A DNA stretch of 64,000 bases from Sphingomonas lenta (GTDB lineage: Bacteria > Pseudomonadota > Alphaproteobacteria > Sphingomonadales > Sphingomonadaceae): assembly GCF_002288825.1 (NCBI RefSeq), contig NZ_NSLI01000003.1, positions 558,001 to 622,000 on the forward strand. Direction: 5' to 3'. The translations under genes and the position numbers were made by a program. Shown piece by piece: positions 49,578 through 59,395 of this stretch. Below the pieces are notes generated by a model. It was not told the origin of the DNA. It did not search any database and saw nothing but the letters and a program-made list of their open reading frames with translations. The first letter of the stretch is position 1. Each line of letters opens with the position of its first letter.

Positions 49578-51623
49578 ATGGCCGAACACTCGCGCGAGGC
49601 GGCGGAGTGGTCGCCGATCACCGGCAAGCTCGCCTGGAACTCGATCCCCTGGGAGGAGCCGATCCCGCTGATCGCGGCCGCGGCGGTGGGGTCCGTGCTG
49701 TTCGGCACGCTGATCTGGGTCTGGCGGGCGGGCTATGTCCCGTATCTCTGGCGCGAGTGGATCACGTCGGTCGATCACAAGCGCATCGGCATCATGTACT
49801 GCATCTTCGCGCTCGTGATGCTGATCCGAGGCTTCTCGGACGCGGTGCTGATGCGGACGCACCAGGACCTCATGTACAACAATGGCGGCTATCTGCCCGC
49901 CGAGCATTACGACCAGATCTTCACCGCGCACGGCGTGATCATGATCTTCTTCGTGGCCATGCCGTTTCTCACGGGGCTGATGAACTTCGCGGTGCCGCTC
50001 CAGCTCGGCGTGCGCGACGTGGCTTTTCCGACGCTCAACAACGTCAGCTTCTGGCTTACCGCGAGCGGGGCGCTGCTCGTCAACATCAGCCTCGTCGTCG
50101 GCGAGTTCGCGAAGACGGGCTGGGTCGTCTACCCGCCCTTGTCGGAGCTGCGCTTCTCGCCCGGGGTGGGCGTCGACTATTATCTATGGGCGTTGCAGAT
50201 AGCGGGGGTGGGGACGCTGCTCGCGGGCGTGAACCTCGTCACGACCATCCTCAAGATGCGCGCGCCGGGGATGGGGTACACGCGCATGCCGATGTTCTGC
50301 TGGACGTCGCTGGCCGCGAACCTGCTGATCGTCGCGGCGTTCCCGATCCTGACCGCCACCATGGCGATGCTGCTGCTCGACCGCTACCTCGACTTCCACT
50401 TCTTCACGAACGAGCTCGGCGGCAACGCGATGATGTTCGTGAACCTGGTCTGGGCCTGGGGGCATCCAGAGGTGTACATCCTGGTGCTGCCCGTGTTCGG
50501 CATCTTCTCGGAAGTGGTCTCGACGTTCAGCTCTAAGCCGTTGTTCGGCTACCGCTCCATGATCGTGGCGACCATGGTCATCTGCGTGCTCAGCTTCATG
50601 GTGTGGCTCCACCACTTCTTCACCATGGGCGCGGGCGCGGACGTGAACGGCGTGTTCGGCGTCACCACCATGATCATCGCGGTGCCGACGGGCGTGAAGG
50701 TGTTCAACTGGCTGTTCACGATGTTCAGGGGGCGTATCCGCTTCACCACGCCCATGCTCTACTCGATCGGGTTCGTGGTCACCTTCGTGATCGGCGGCGC
50801 GTCGGGCGTGCTGCTCGCCATCCCGCCCGTCGATTTCGTGCTGCACAACACGCTGTTCCTGGTGGCGCATTTCCACAACATCGTCATTCCCGCCGTGCTG
50901 TTCGGGCTGTTCGCGGGCTACACCTATTGGTTTCCCAAGGCGTTCGGGTTCAAGCTCGACGAGCGTTGGGGCAAGCGCGCTTTCTGGTGCTGGATCATCG
51001 GCTTCTACATCGCCTTCATGCCGCTCTACGTGCTGGGGCTGATGGGCATGCAGCGCCGCATGAGCGCGCACTACGTCAAGGCGTGGGAGCCGTGGCTGAT
51101 CGTCGCCTCCGTCGGCTCGGCGATCATCGCACTGGGCATCGCCGCGATGGCGGTGCAGCTCTACGTATCAATCAGGAACCGCGCGGCCTTGCGCGACGAC
51201 ACCGGCGACCCCTGGGACGGCCGCACGCTCGAGTGGATGACCACCTCGCCGCCGCCGTCCTACAACTTCGCCGTGCTGCCCGACGTCAGCCACGAAGAGG
51301 CTTATTGGAGCCTGAAGGAGGGCGCGCGGGAGAAGAAGCGGCTGAGCGACCGGCCCGACTATGAGCCGATCGAGATGCCGCGCAACTCGCCCACCGGCTT
51401 CATCACCGCGTTCTTCACGACGGTGCTGGGCTTCGCGGCGGTGTGGCACATCTGGTGGCTAGTGATCCTCGGGGTGCTCGGCGCCTGGGCGACGTTCACG
51501 ATCTTCGCGTGGCGCGACCATCACGAGTTCGAGATCCCGGCCGACGAGGTCGAGCGCCTCGACCGCGAGCGGCGCGAAGCCAAGGCGCAACTGCTCGGCA
51601 TCCCTAAGGAAGCGACCGCGTGA
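49578..51623 (+). CDS. cyoB: Cytochrome bo3-type ubiquinol oxidase subunit I
   Basis: 681 residues, about 15 membrane helices. Heme-copper oxidase core: [28 protein letters not shown] (low-spin heme ligand His), [21 protein letters not shown] (CuB-ligand His and cross-linked Tyr), [41 protein letters not shown], and [26 protein letters not shown] (heme ligands). Quinol-binding type with N-terminal [28 protein letters not shown]. Reduces O2 to water and pumps protons. One base after cyoA, and it overlaps cyoC by 4 bp. Confidence 0.96.
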   Translation: MAEHSREAAEWSPITGKLAWNSIPWEEPIPLIAAAAVGSVLFGTLIWVWRAGYVPYLWREWITSVDHKRIGIMYCIFALVMLIRGFSDAVLMRTHQDLMYNNGGYLPAEHYDQIFTAHGVIMIFFVAMPFLTGLMNFAVPLQLGVRDVAFPTLNNVSFWLTASGALLVNISLVVGEFAKTGWVVYPPLSELRFSPGVGVDYYLWALQIAGVGTLLAGVNLVTTILKMRAPGMGYTRMPMFCWTSLAANLLIVAAFPILTATMAMLLLDRYLDFHFFTNELGGNAMMFVNLVWAWGHPEVYILVLPVFGIFSEVVSTFSSKPLFGYRSMIVATMVICVLSFMVWLHHFFTMGAGADVNGVFGVTTMIIAVPTGVKVFNWLFTMFRGRIRFTTPMLYSIGFVVTFVIGGASGVLLAIPPVDFVLHNTLFLVAHFHNIVIPAVLFGLFAGYTYWFPKAFGFKLDERWGKRAFWCWIIGFYIAFMPLYVLGLMGMQRRMSAHYVKAWEPWLIVASVGSAIIALGIAAMAVQLYVSIRNRAALRDDTGDPWDGRTLEWMTTSPPPSYNFAVLPDVSHEEAYWSLKEGAREKKRLSDRPDYEPIEMPRNSPTGFITAFFTTVLGFAAVWHIWWLVILGVLGAWATFTIFAWRDHHEFEIPADEVERLDRERREAKAQLLGIPKEATA

Positions 51624-52279
51624 GCGCGCGCTCGACCCAGGCGTACGCCGGCGCGCACGGCGACCCGAACCGGCTCGGCCACGGCGAGGGCCCGTCGATC
51701 AGCGAGCTGGGCCCGGCGCCCAAACGCATCATCGTCGGCTACGGCTTCTGGATCTTCCTGCTGTCCGACTTCATCATGTTCGCCGCCTTCTTCGCCGGCT
51801 ACGCGGTGCTGGTGGGCGAGACGGCGGGCGGGCCGTCGGGGCGCGAGCTGTTCGACCTTAGGTTCGTGGCGGGCGAGACGGCGCTGCTGCTCCTGTCCAG
51901 CTTCACCTGCGGCATGGCAACCATCGGCGCGGCGGCGAGGAGCCAGTGGTGGTTCCAGATCGCCATGGCCTGGACCGCGCTGCTCGGCGCGGGGTTCCTA
52001 GGTATGGAGCTCTGGGAGTTCGCGCACCTGATCGGCGAGGGCGCAGGACCGGACCGCTCCGCCTTCCTGTCGAGCTTCTTCGCGCTGGTGGGCCTGCACG
52101 GGCTCCACGTGCTCGCGGGCCTGCTCTGGCTGCTCACCATGATGGCGCAGGTGCTCGCCAAGGGGTTCCGCGAGGACATACAGCGACGCATCCTGTGCTG
52201 GGCGCTGTTCTGGCACGCGCTCGACATCATCTGGATCGCCCTGTTCACCGTCGTCTATCTGTTCGGAGCGCGCGCATGA
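51620..52279 (+). CDS. cyoC: Cytochrome bo3-type ubiquinol oxidase subunit III
   Basis: 219 residues from GTG 51620. Five membrane helices: [102 protein letters not shown] and [26 protein letters not shown]; the SDxxxFAxxF and HxxHVxxGLLW motifs are those of subunit III. Ends in an ATGA overlap with cyoD. Confidence 0.94.
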   Translation: MSARSTQAYAGAHGDPNRLGHGEGPSISELGPAPKRIIVGYGFWIFLLSDFIMFAAFFAGYAVLVGETAGGPSGRELFDLRFVAGETALLLLSSFTCGMATIGAAARSQWWFQIAMAWTALLGAGFLGMELWEFAHLIGEGAGPDRSAFLSSFFALVGLHGLHVLAGLLWLLTMMAQVLAKGFREDIQRRILCWALFWHALDIIWIALFTVVYLFGARA

Positions 52280-52680
52280 ACGAGGAGGAATACTCCAAGC
52301 GGAGCGACATCGACCGCGCGCCGGGCGACCAAAACGAGGACGAGGACCTCGACGTCGTCAAGGGCGTGCGCGGCTACGTCATCGGCCTGATCGCGGCGTC
52401 GCTGCTCACCGCGGCGAGCTTCTGGTTCGCGACCACCGACTTGATCTACGAGCCGGGGCTCCCCGTTTTCCTCGTCGCGCTCGCGATCGGGCAGATGGGC
52501 GTGCACCTGGTGTTCTTCCTCCACATCACCACCGGGCCCGACAACAGCAACAACGTCCTCGCGCTCGCCTTCGGCACGCTGATCGTGGCGCTGGTGCTGT
52601 TCGGGTCGATCTGGATCATGGCGCACCTGAATCACGGCATGTCGAACGGGCAGATGCACGACATGATGCGGGGGATGTGA
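52276..52680 (+). CDS. cyoD: Cytochrome bo3-type ubiquinol oxidase subunit IV
   Basis: 134 residues from ATG 52276. Charged N-terminus (EEEYSKRSDIDRAPGDQNEDEDLD), then three helices: VRGYVIGLIAASLLTAASFWFAT, LPVFLVALAIGQMGVHLVFFLHIT and LALAFGTLIVALVLFGSIWIMAHLNHGM, in the CyoD family order with the HLxFFLH motif. Assists CuB assembly in subunit I. Met/His-rich end. Hairpin follows at 52688. Confidence 0.92.
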   Translation: MNEEEYSKRSDIDRAPGDQNEDEDLDVVKGVRGYVIGLIAASLLTAASFWFATTDLIYEPGLPVFLVALAIGQMGVHLVFFLHITTGPDNSNNVLALAFGTLIVALVLFGSIWIMAHLNHGMSNGQMHDMMRGM

Positions 52681-52687
52681 GGGCCGT

Positions 52688-52710
52688 CCCGCGAAGTGGT
52701 ACTTCGCGGG
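52688..52710 (+). terminator. Hairpin after cyoD
   Basis: CCCGCGAAGT-GGT-ACTTCGCGGG, a perfect 10 bp stem starting eight bases after the cyoD stop. No U tract. Confidence 0.65.
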
Positions 52711-52735
52711 GGAAGAAGCCCCTTCATCTTCTTTC

Positions 52736-52866
52736 GTCACCCCGGACTTGTTCCGGGGTCCATCGTCGTGCGCGCGATCCGTTCGAGGGTGTACACAGCC
52801 GTCCGCCTCCTGCTCGCGGCCGGTTCGCCCGGATAGCGATGGACCCCGGAACAAGTCCGGGGTGAC
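52736..52866. repeat. REP-like inverted pair
   Basis: GTCACCCCGGACTTGTTCCG... at 52736-52767 is exactly inverted at 52838-52866. Each arm is itself a hairpin (CCCCGGA-CTTGT-TCCGGGG). 72 bp of unique sequence lies between them. Confidence 0.8.
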
Positions 52867-52926
52867 GGGTGGGGTGGGGAGAGGGCTGTGCTTCCCGGTC
52901 CGCTATAGAGGGGGTAGGGCCGCCGC

Positions 52927-53610
52927 ATGAACCTGGACGACGACAAGCGACTCGCCGCCGAGGCCGCCGTGGCCGAGGTGCGGGATGGGATGATGGTGGG
53001 GCTCGGCACCGGCTCCACCGCCGCGCACATGATCCGCGCGCTGGGGCGGCGCGTGGGCGAGGGCCTGAAGATGGATGCGGTCGCGACCAGCCATGCCTCG
53101 GCCGATCTGGCGCGGGAGCTCGGCATCCGCGTCCACGACTTCGCCGACGTCGCCCGCGTGGACCTGACGATCGACGGCGCGGACGAGATCGATGGGCTCA
53201 TGCTCGTCGTAAAGGGCGCGGGCGGCGCGATGCTGCGCGAGAAATGCGTGGCCGCCGCCAGCGACCGCATGGTCGTGATCGCCGACGGCGCGAAGCGCGT
53301 CGAGCGCATCGGCAAGGCTGCGGTGCCCGTCGAGGTTCTGCCCTTCGCAAAAGCCTATGTGACGCGCGTGCTGGCTGAGCGGTCGGACGCGGTGCTCCGC
53401 ATGGCGGGCGGCGAGGCGTACCTGACGGATCAGGGCAACCTCGTCCTCGACTGCGCCTTCCACGACCTGTCCGACCCGCACGAGGTCGCGGCTTGGCTCC
53501 AGGGGATCCCCGGCGTGCTGGGGCACGGGCTGTTCCTGTCGGAGGTGGACGGGGCGTATCTGGCCGATGGCGGCGTCGTGACGAGGCTGGAACGGTCGGA
53601 GCTCGGCTGA
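52927..53610 (+). CDS. rpiA: Ribose-5-phosphate isomerase A
   Basis: 227 residues. Interconverts ribose 5-phosphate and ribulose 5-phosphate. Conserved: DGMMVGLGTGSTAAHMIRALG (phosphate loop), TIDGADEIDGLMLVVKGAGGAMLREK (catalytic Asp/Glu and Lys), LVLDCAFHDLSDP, and C-terminal GVLGHGLFLSEVDGAYLADGG. Normal length. Single gene followed by a structured repeat before tkt. Confidence 0.95.
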   Translation: MNLDDDKRLAAEAAVAEVRDGMMVGLGTGSTAAHMIRALGRRVGEGLKMDAVATSHASADLARELGIRVHDFADVARVDLTIDGADEIDGLMLVVKGAGGAMLREKCVAAASDRMVVIADGAKRVERIGKAAVPVEVLPFAKAYVTRVLAERSDAVLRMAGGEAYLTDQGNLVLDCAFHDLSDPHEVAAWLQGIPGVLGHGLFLSEVDGAYLADGGVVTRLERSELG

Positions 53611-53630
53611 TAGGGGCACGCTGAAACCAG

Positions 53631-53774
53631 TCCTCCCCCGCATCGTAGATGCGGGGGAGGGGGACCGCGCCCGTAGGGCGTGGTGGAGGGGGTACAGGGC
53701 GATGCCGCATCCCGTAGTTCCCCCTCCACCATGCTTCGCATGGTCCCCCTCCCCCGCTGTGAGCGGGGGAGGAA
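53631..53774. repeat. 144 bp four-hairpin dispersed repeat, copy B
   Basis: Same orientation as copy A (36821-36965) and very similar over the whole length. Differences in stem 1 (GCATC/GATGC here, GCAAC/GTTGC in A) and stem 4 (CCATGC/GCATGG here, CCAGC/GCTGG in A) keep the pairing. It occupies most of the 225 bp between rpiA and tkt. Confidence 0.85.
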
Positions 53775-53835
53775 CTCGGATCGCGCAACCCAATCGTGCG
53801 CCTCGCGTTCGGGGCGTTAACCTGAAGAGGGCTCC

Positions 53836-55935
53836 ATGAACGACGCGACCATCCCAGCGGCTCTTGGCTCGCGGCCCGCCGCCTCTTCAGGCGAGGGCAA
53901 GAGCGCGCAAGCGCTCGCCGTCGACACGATCCGCACGCTGGCGATGGACGCGGTGCAGAAGGCGAACTCGGGCCATCCCGGCACGCCGATGGCGCTGGCG
54001 CCCGCGGGGCACACGCTCTGGACGCGGTTCCTCCGCTACGACCCGAGCCGCCCCGACTGGCCTAACCGCGACCGCTTCGTGCTGTCAGTCGGCCACGCGT
54101 CCATGCTGCTCTACGCGCTGATCCACCTGGCGGGGATCGAGGAGATCGACGCGGACGGCAACAAGACGGGCCACCCCGCGATGGGCCTCGACGACATTCG
54201 CGAGTTCCGCCAGCTCTCCAGCCGCACGCCGGGCCACCCCGAATACCGCCACACCACCGGCGTCGAGACGACCACGGGGCCGTTGGGCGCGGGCTGCGGC
54301 AACTCGGTCGGCATGGCGATCGCGGAGCGCTGGCTGGCGGCGCACTTCAACCGGCCCGGCTTCGAGCTGTTCGATTACGACACCTACGTCTTCTGCTCGG
54401 ACGGCGACCTGATGGAGGGCGTCGCGAGCGAGGCCGCGTCGGTCGCGGGGCATCTGAAACTCGCGAACCTATGCTGGGTGTACGACGCCAACCAAATCAC
54501 GATCGAGGGCGGCACCGACCTCGCCTTCGACGAGGACGTGGCCAAGCGCTTCGAGGCCTATGGCTGGCAGGTGCTCTACGTCGACGACGCGGAGGACGTG
54601 GGCGCGTTCGCGGGCGCGATCGAGCAGTTCCGCGCGACGGAGGACCGGCCGACGCTGATCGTGCTACGCTCCGTCATCGGCATCGGCTTCCCGACGCGCG
54701 CGGGCACGCACAAGGCGCACTCGGACGCGCCGGGCGAAGAGGAGATTCGCGGCGCGAAGCGCAGCTACGGCTGGCCGGAGGACGCGCAGTTCCTCGTGCC
54801 GGACGAGGCGGTCCGCAGCTTCCGCGACGCGCTGAACGGCCGCTCCGTGCCGCTCCGCGAGGAGTGGGAGCGCACCGTTGAGCGCTACCGGAAGGCGCAT
54901 CCTGAGCTTGGCGCGGAGCTCGACGCCATGCTCCGCGACGAGCCCGCGCCGGGTTGGGACGCCGACATTCCGACCTTCCCCGCGGACGCGAAGGGCGTCG
55001 CCAGCCGCGAGGCGGGCGGCAAGGTGCTGAACGCGATCGCCAAGCACGTGCCCTGGCTGATGGGCGGGTCGGCCGACCTGGCGCCGTCCACCAAGACACT
55101 CATCGACGGCGAAGGCTCGTTTCAGGCGGGCAGCTACGGCGCGCGCAATCTGCATTTCGGCGTGCGCGAGCACGGCATGGGCGCGATCGTCAACGGCATG
55201 GCGCTGTCGCACCTCAGGCCCTACTCGGCGACGTTCATGGTCTTCTCCGACTATATGCGGCCCGCGATCCGGCTGGCGGCGGTCATGGAGGTGGGCTCGA
55301 TCTTCATCTTCACGCATGACTCGATCGGGGTCGGCGAGGACGGGCCGACGCACCAGCCGATCGAGCACCTAGCCGCGCTCCGCGCCATTCCCGGCCTCGA
55401 CGTGATCCGCCCGGGCGACGCGAACGAGGTCGCCGCGGCGTGGCGCTGCACGATGGAGATGGCGGACCGGCCGACCGCGCTCATCCTCTCGCGCCAGGCG
55501 ATCCCGACGCTCGACCGGAGCAAGTACGCGCAACCGGACGTGGCGCGCGGCGCCTATGTGCTCGCCTCGGCGGACGATCCGGAGGTGATCCTGATCGGCA
55601 CCGGTTCCGAGGTCCCGCTGGTCGTGCAGGCTTATGAGAAGCTGACGGAGCAGGGCATCCGCGCCCGTGTCGTCTCCATGCCGAGCTGGTACCGGTTCGA
55701 GCTGCAGGACGACGGGTACAAGGACGGCGTGCTGCCGTCGAACGTCCCGCTACGGCTCGCGGTCGAGCAGGGCGGCGAGATGGGCTGGCACCGCTATGTC
55801 GGGCTTGAGGGCCGCACGATCACCATGTCGACCTTTGGGGCGTCGGCCCCGATCGCCAAGCTGCAGGACAAGTACGGCTTCACCGTCGACAACGTCGTCA
55901 AGGTCGCGCGCGAGATGCTGGAGGGCAAGAAGTGA
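53836..55935 (+). CDS. tkt: Transketolase
   Basis: 699 residues. TPP-dependent two-carbon transfer in the pentose phosphate pathway. N-terminal domain: RTLAMDAVQKANSGHPGTPMALAPAGHTLW, GPLGAGCGNSVGMAIAERWLA, and the TPP motif CSDGDLMEGVASEAASVAGHLKLANLCWVYDANQITIEG. Pyrimidine domain: VPWLMGGSADLAPSTKTLI, NLHFGVREHGMGAIVNGMALSH (catalytic Glu), THDSIGVGEDGPTHQPIEHLAALRAIPGLDVIRP. C-terminal domain from about 560. Slightly longer than usual at the start (SRPAASSGEGKSAQALA); an internal start cannot be excluded. GTGA overlap with tal. Confidence 0.96.
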   Translation: MNDATIPAALGSRPAASSGEGKSAQALAVDTIRTLAMDAVQKANSGHPGTPMALAPAGHTLWTRFLRYDPSRPDWPNRDRFVLSVGHASMLLYALIHLAGIEEIDADGNKTGHPAMGLDDIREFRQLSSRTPGHPEYRHTTGVETTTGPLGAGCGNSVGMAIAERWLAAHFNRPGFELFDYDTYVFCSDGDLMEGVASEAASVAGHLKLANLCWVYDANQITIEGGTDLAFDEDVAKRFEAYGWQVLYVDDAEDVGAFAGAIEQFRATEDRPTLIVLRSVIGIGFPTRAGTHKAHSDAPGEEEIRGAKRSYGWPEDAQFLVPDEAVRSFRDALNGRSVPLREEWERTVERYRKAHPELGAELDAMLRDEPAPGWDADIPTFPADAKGVASREAGGKVLNAIAKHVPWLMGGSADLAPSTKTLIDGEGSFQAGSYGARNLHFGVREHGMGAIVNGMALSHLRPYSATFMVFSDYMRPAIRLAAVMEVGSIFIFTHDSIGVGEDGPTHQPIEHLAALRAIPGLDVIRPGDANEVAAAWRCTMEMADRPTALILSRQAIPTLDRSKYAQPDVARGAYVLASADDPEVILIGTGSEVPLVVQAYEKLTEQGIRARVVSMPSWYRFELQDDGYKDGVLPSNVPLRLAVEQGGEMGWHRYVGLEGRTITMSTFGASAPIAKLQDKYGFTVDNVVKVAREMLEGKK

Positions 55936-57056
55936 GCAAGCTCAAGGAGCTGTCCGCCAAGGGCACGGCGGTGTGGTTGGACTTCGTCGACAAGCAGTTC
56001 CTCGACGCGGGCGGCCTCAAGAAGCTGGTCGACGAGGACGGGCTGACGGGCGTCACGTCCAACCCGACCATCTTCGAGAAGGCGATGGGCCACGGCACCG
56101 CGTACGACGCGGGGCTAGCGGAGTACGACCGCGCGCATCCGGGCGCGTCCGCGCTCGACCGCTACGAGTGGCTCGCCGCCGCCGACATCCGCGCCGCCGC
56201 CGATACGTTGCGCCCGGTGTACGACCGGCTGGACGCCAAGGACGGCTATGTCAGCCTGGAGGTCTCGCCCACCATCGCGCTCGATACGGACGCGACGATC
56301 GCCGAGGCGACGAAACTCTGGGCCATGGTCGACCGGCCCAACCTGATGATTAAGATCCCCGGCACCGACGCGGGGGCGCCCGCGATCGCGGCGACGATCC
56401 GCGAGGGGATCAACGTCAATGTCACTTTGCTGTTCAGCCAGGCGGCTTATGCTCGCGTGGCCGAGGCGTATGCGATGGGGCTGGAGGAACGGGTCGCGCG
56501 AGGGGAGCCGATCGATCGGATCGCGAGCGTGGCGAGCTTCTTCGTCAGCCGCATCGACTCGACGATCGACAAGGAGATCGACCGCCGCGTAGGCGAGGGC
56601 GATCCGGAGAGCGACGCGCTGAAGGCGCTCCGCGGCAAGGCGGCGATCGCCAACGCCAAGATGGCGTATCAATGGTATCTCGACTTCCTGAAGTCGGACC
56701 GCTGGCGGAGCCTGGCGGCGAAGGGCGCGCAGCCGCAACGGCTGCTCTGGGCGTCGACGGGCGTGAAGGACCCCGCGTACCCGGACACGCTCTACGTCGA
56801 CCAGCTGATCGGCCCCGACACGGTCAACACCATGCCGCCCCAGACGATGGACGCGTTCCGCGACCACGGCACGGTCGCCGATACGCTGACGGACGGCGTG
56901 GACGAGGCGCGGCGCGTCCTGGCGGAGGTGGAGCGGCTGGGGCTGGACCTGGACGCGGTGACGAGCAAGCTGGTGGACGAGGGCGTGGCCTCGTTCGTGA
57001 AGTCGTTCGACGACCTGCTGGGCAGCATCGCCGCGAAGCATCCGGCGAACGCATAA
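55932..57056 (+). CDS. tal: Transaldolase
   Basis: 374 residues from GTG 55932. Moves a dihydroxyacetone unit between sugar phosphates. LDFVDKQFLDAGGLKKLVDEDGLTGVTSNPTIFEKAMG, then NLMIKIPGTDAGAPAIAATIREGINVNVTLLFS with the Schiff-base lysine in MIKIPGT, ASFFVSRIDSTIDKEID, and QRLLWASTGVKDPAYPDTLYVDQLIGPDTVNTMPPQTMDAF. The length corresponds to the longer actinobacterial/alphaproteobacterial type. Coupled to tkt. Confidence 0.95.
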   Translation: MSKLKELSAKGTAVWLDFVDKQFLDAGGLKKLVDEDGLTGVTSNPTIFEKAMGHGTAYDAGLAEYDRAHPGASALDRYEWLAAADIRAAADTLRPVYDRLDAKDGYVSLEVSPTIALDTDATIAEATKLWAMVDRPNLMIKIPGTDAGAPAIAATIREGINVNVTLLFSQAAYARVAEAYAMGLEERVARGEPIDRIASVASFFVSRIDSTIDKEIDRRVGEGDPESDALKALRGKAAIANAKMAYQWYLDFLKSDRWRSLAAKGAQPQRLLWASTGVKDPAYPDTLYVDQLIGPDTVNTMPPQTMDAFRDHGTVADTLTDGVDEARRVLAEVERLGLDLDAVTSKLVDEGVASFVKSFDDLLGSIAAKHPANA

Positions 57057-57063
57057 CACGAGG

Positions 57064-57166
57064 GAGCCTCCCCGGCGGAAGCCGGGGCCCAGTCACGATG
57101 AACGACGGGGGTACGCACCAAGTCAGCGCACCGTAGCTGGGCCCCGGCCTTCGCCGGGGTGGGGCC
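57064..57166. repeat. REP-like inverted pair
   Basis: CTCCCCGGCGGAAGCCGGGG (57068-57087) and CCCCGGCCTTCGCCGGGGTG (57143-57162), inverted, with conserved tails CCCAGTCAC and TAGCTGGG. Lies between tal and gnd. Confidence 0.8.
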
Positions 57167-57190
57167 GGTGGAACGTGGAAAGGAGACCGC

Positions 57191-58171
57191 ATGAAGCTCG
57201 GCATCATCGGCTTGGGACGTATGGGCGGGAACATCGCGCGGCGGCTCATGCGCCATGGGCACCAGGTGATCGTGTATGATCGCAACCAGCCGCTCATCGA
57301 CGCGCTCGCCGGTGAAGGGGCGGAGCCGGCGGGCTCGCTCGACGACATGCGAGGGAAGCTCGACCACCCCGCGATCTTCTGGGTCATGCTGCCCGCCGGC
57401 GCGCCGACGGAGGAGACGGTGATCGCGCTGTCGGAGCATTGCGGCGCGGACTCGATCGTCATCGACGGCGGCAACAGCTTCTACAAGGACGACATCCGCC
57501 GCGCGAAGATGTTGGGCGAGAAGGGCGTGCACTATGTCGACGTCGGCACGTCGGGCGGCGTCTGGGGCCTGGAGCGCGGTTATTGCATGATGATCGGCGG
57601 CGACAAGGCGACGGTCGATCACCTCGACCCGATCTTCGACGCGCTGGCGCCGGGCCAGGGCGACGTGCCGCGCACGCCGGGCCGCGAGGATGCCGATGAC
57701 CCCCGCGCGGAGAAAGGCTATATCCATGCCGGTCCCGCGGGCGCGGGGCACTTCGTGAAGATGGTTCATAACGGCATCGAGTATGGGCTGATGCAGGCGT
57801 ACGCCGAGGGCTTCGACGTGCTCGCCGCCAAGAACTCGGAGAAGCTGCCGGAGGACCAGCGCTACGACCTCAACATGACGGACATCGCCGAGGTGTGGCG
57901 GCGCGGGTCGGTAATCTCCTCCTGGCTCCTCGACCTCACCGCGCAGGCGCTAGCGAAGGACGAGCGGCTGGAGGGCTTCTCCGGCCGCGTCTCCGACTCC
58001 GGCGAGGGCCGCTGGACGATCGAGGCGGCGATGGAGGAGGCGGTGCCCGCGCACGTGCTGTCCGCCGCGCTCTACGCGCGCTACCGCAGCCGGCTCGACA
58101 ACACCTTCGGCGAGAAGGTCCTGTCCGCGATGCGCTTCGGCTTCGGCGGCCACGTCGAGGTGCCACAGTGA
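57191..58171 (+). CDS. gnd: 6-phosphogluconate dehydrogenase (decarboxylating), short form
   Basis: 326 residues. [21 protein letters not shown] nucleotide fold, [36 protein letters not shown], and the catalytic [27 protein letters not shown] with the invariant Lys and Asn. This is the ~300-330-residue class (Gluconobacter / YqeC type, often NAD preferring), not the 470-residue enterobacterial form. Converts 6-phosphogluconate to ribulose 5-phosphate and CO2. Start ATG has GGAAAGGAGA upstream. GTGA overlap with the phosphatase gene. Confidence 0.93.
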   Translation: MKLGIIGLGRMGGNIARRLMRHGHQVIVYDRNQPLIDALAGEGAEPAGSLDDMRGKLDHPAIFWVMLPAGAPTEETVIALSEHCGADSIVIDGGNSFYKDDIRRAKMLGEKGVHYVDVGTSGGVWGLERGYCMMIGGDKATVDHLDPIFDALAPGQGDVPRTPGREDADDPRAEKGYIHAGPAGAGHFVKMVHNGIEYGLMQAYAEGFDVLAAKNSEKLPEDQRYDLNMTDIAEVWRRGSVISSWLLDLTAQALAKDERLEGFSGRVSDSGEGRWTIEAAMEEAVPAHVLSAALYARYRSRLDNTFGEKVLSAMRFGFGGHVEVPQ

Positions 58172-58986
58172 CGGCGTCGCCCGGTGCGATCCGCTTCGTC
58201 GTCTCGGACGTGGACGGCACGCTGGTCGATCATGACAAGCGGCTCCGCCCCGCGACGATCGAGGCGGTCAGGCGCGTCCGGGACGCTGGCGTCGGCTTCA
58301 CGGTCATCAGCGCGCGGCCGCCGTCGGGCGTCGAACCGATCGCCGACGCGCTCGGCCTCGACACGCCGATCGGCGCGTTCAACGGCGGCACCGTGTTCCG
58401 CCGCGGCGGCGAGGTGATGGAGCAGCACCTCGTGCCGGCCGAGGTGGGGCGCGGCATGCTGGAGCTGGCGCACGGATCGGGCGCGGACGTCTGGGTTTTC
58501 GCCGAGGGGCGCTGGTACGCGTCGACGCCGGACAACCCGCACACCGACCGCGAGCGCAAATCGGCGAACCAGGAGCCGGTGATCGTCCCCGACCTCGCCG
58601 AAATGGCGGGCCGTGCGGGCAAGATCACCTTCGTCAGCGACGACCCGCCCGTGCTCGCGCGCACCCTGGAGCAGGGTCGCGACCGCTATGGTGGGCAGGC
58701 CACGATCGCGAACTCGCAGACCTACTATCTCGACGTCACCGCGCTGGACGCGAACAAGGGCGCGGGCGTCGAGGCGCTGGCGCGCGCGGCCGGGGTGTCG
58801 CTCGATCAGGTGATGGTGCTCGGCGACATGCGCAACGACTTGCCCATGCTGACGCGCGCCGGGCTCGCGGCGGTGATGGGCCAGGCGCCCGCCGACGTGA
58901 AGGCGGTGGCGGACTGGGTCGTCGCCTCCAACGACGAGGACGGCGTCGCCCAGGCGCTCGACCGGCTGCTCGCCGAGCGCGGTTAG
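58168..58986 (+). CDS. Cof-type HAD-superfamily phosphatase
   Basis: 272 residues from GTG 58168, overlapping the gnd stop. HAD motif [20 protein letters not shown] (D14, D16), motif II VISARP, motif III lysine in [19 protein letters not shown], motif [31 protein letters not shown]2b cap (about 90-185) places it in the Cof family, which removes phosphate from sugar phosphates or nucleotides. Its link to gnd suggests a pentose-pathway sugar phosphate as substrate, but that is inference. Confidence 0.88.
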   Translation: MTASPGAIRFVVSDVDGTLVDHDKRLRPATIEAVRRVRDAGVGFTVISARPPSGVEPIADALGLDTPIGAFNGGTVFRRGGEVMEQHLVPAEVGRGMLELAHGSGADVWVFAEGRWYASTPDNPHTDRERKSANQEPVIVPDLAEMAGRAGKITFVSDDPPVLARTLEQGRDRYGGQATIANSQTYYLDVTALDANKGAGVEALARAAGVSLDQVMVLGDMRNDLPMLTRAGLAAVMGQAPADVKAVADWVVASNDEDGVAQALDRLLAERG

Positions 58987-59395
58987 GCCGATCCGCCGTA
59001 TGCTCCCGTGACTGCGTATATTGCTTCTGGCTCGTTCACTCCGTCATCCTGAACTCTTTGGGCACCTGTACCCTTCGGGCACGTATGCGCCTCCCCGGCG
59101 GAGGCCGGGGTCCAGCTACGGTGCGCTTCGGGAGTTGGCGTCCATGCTTGCACATGGCCCCGTGACTGGGCCCCGGCCTGCGCCGGGGAGGTGTCCATGT
59201 TCGAGCGGGATAGGCACCTACTTGTTTCAGGATCCAGCGTGGTGCGCGCGACCGAGCCTGAGTCGTCCGTACAGCCATGGATGCTGAAACGAGTTCAGCA
59301 TGACGGCGGGAGGGGAAGCGGGAGGCGGAGATCGACCGCGCTCTCCCGTTTCGGCCGCTCCGGTGCTATGGTGCGCCCGCAGGGACGGGGCGGGC
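58987..59395. repeat. 409 bp gene-free region with nested palindromes
   Basis: Holds a REP pair (CTCCCCGGCGGAGGCCGGGG at 59090-59109 and CCCCGGCCTGCGCCGGGGAG at 59171-59190), flanked by an outer inverted pair CGTCATCCTGAACTC (59042-59056) and its imperfect complement GAGTTCAGCATGACGG (59291-59306). No gene or clear promoter for the downstream kinase is seen. Confidence 0.7.
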
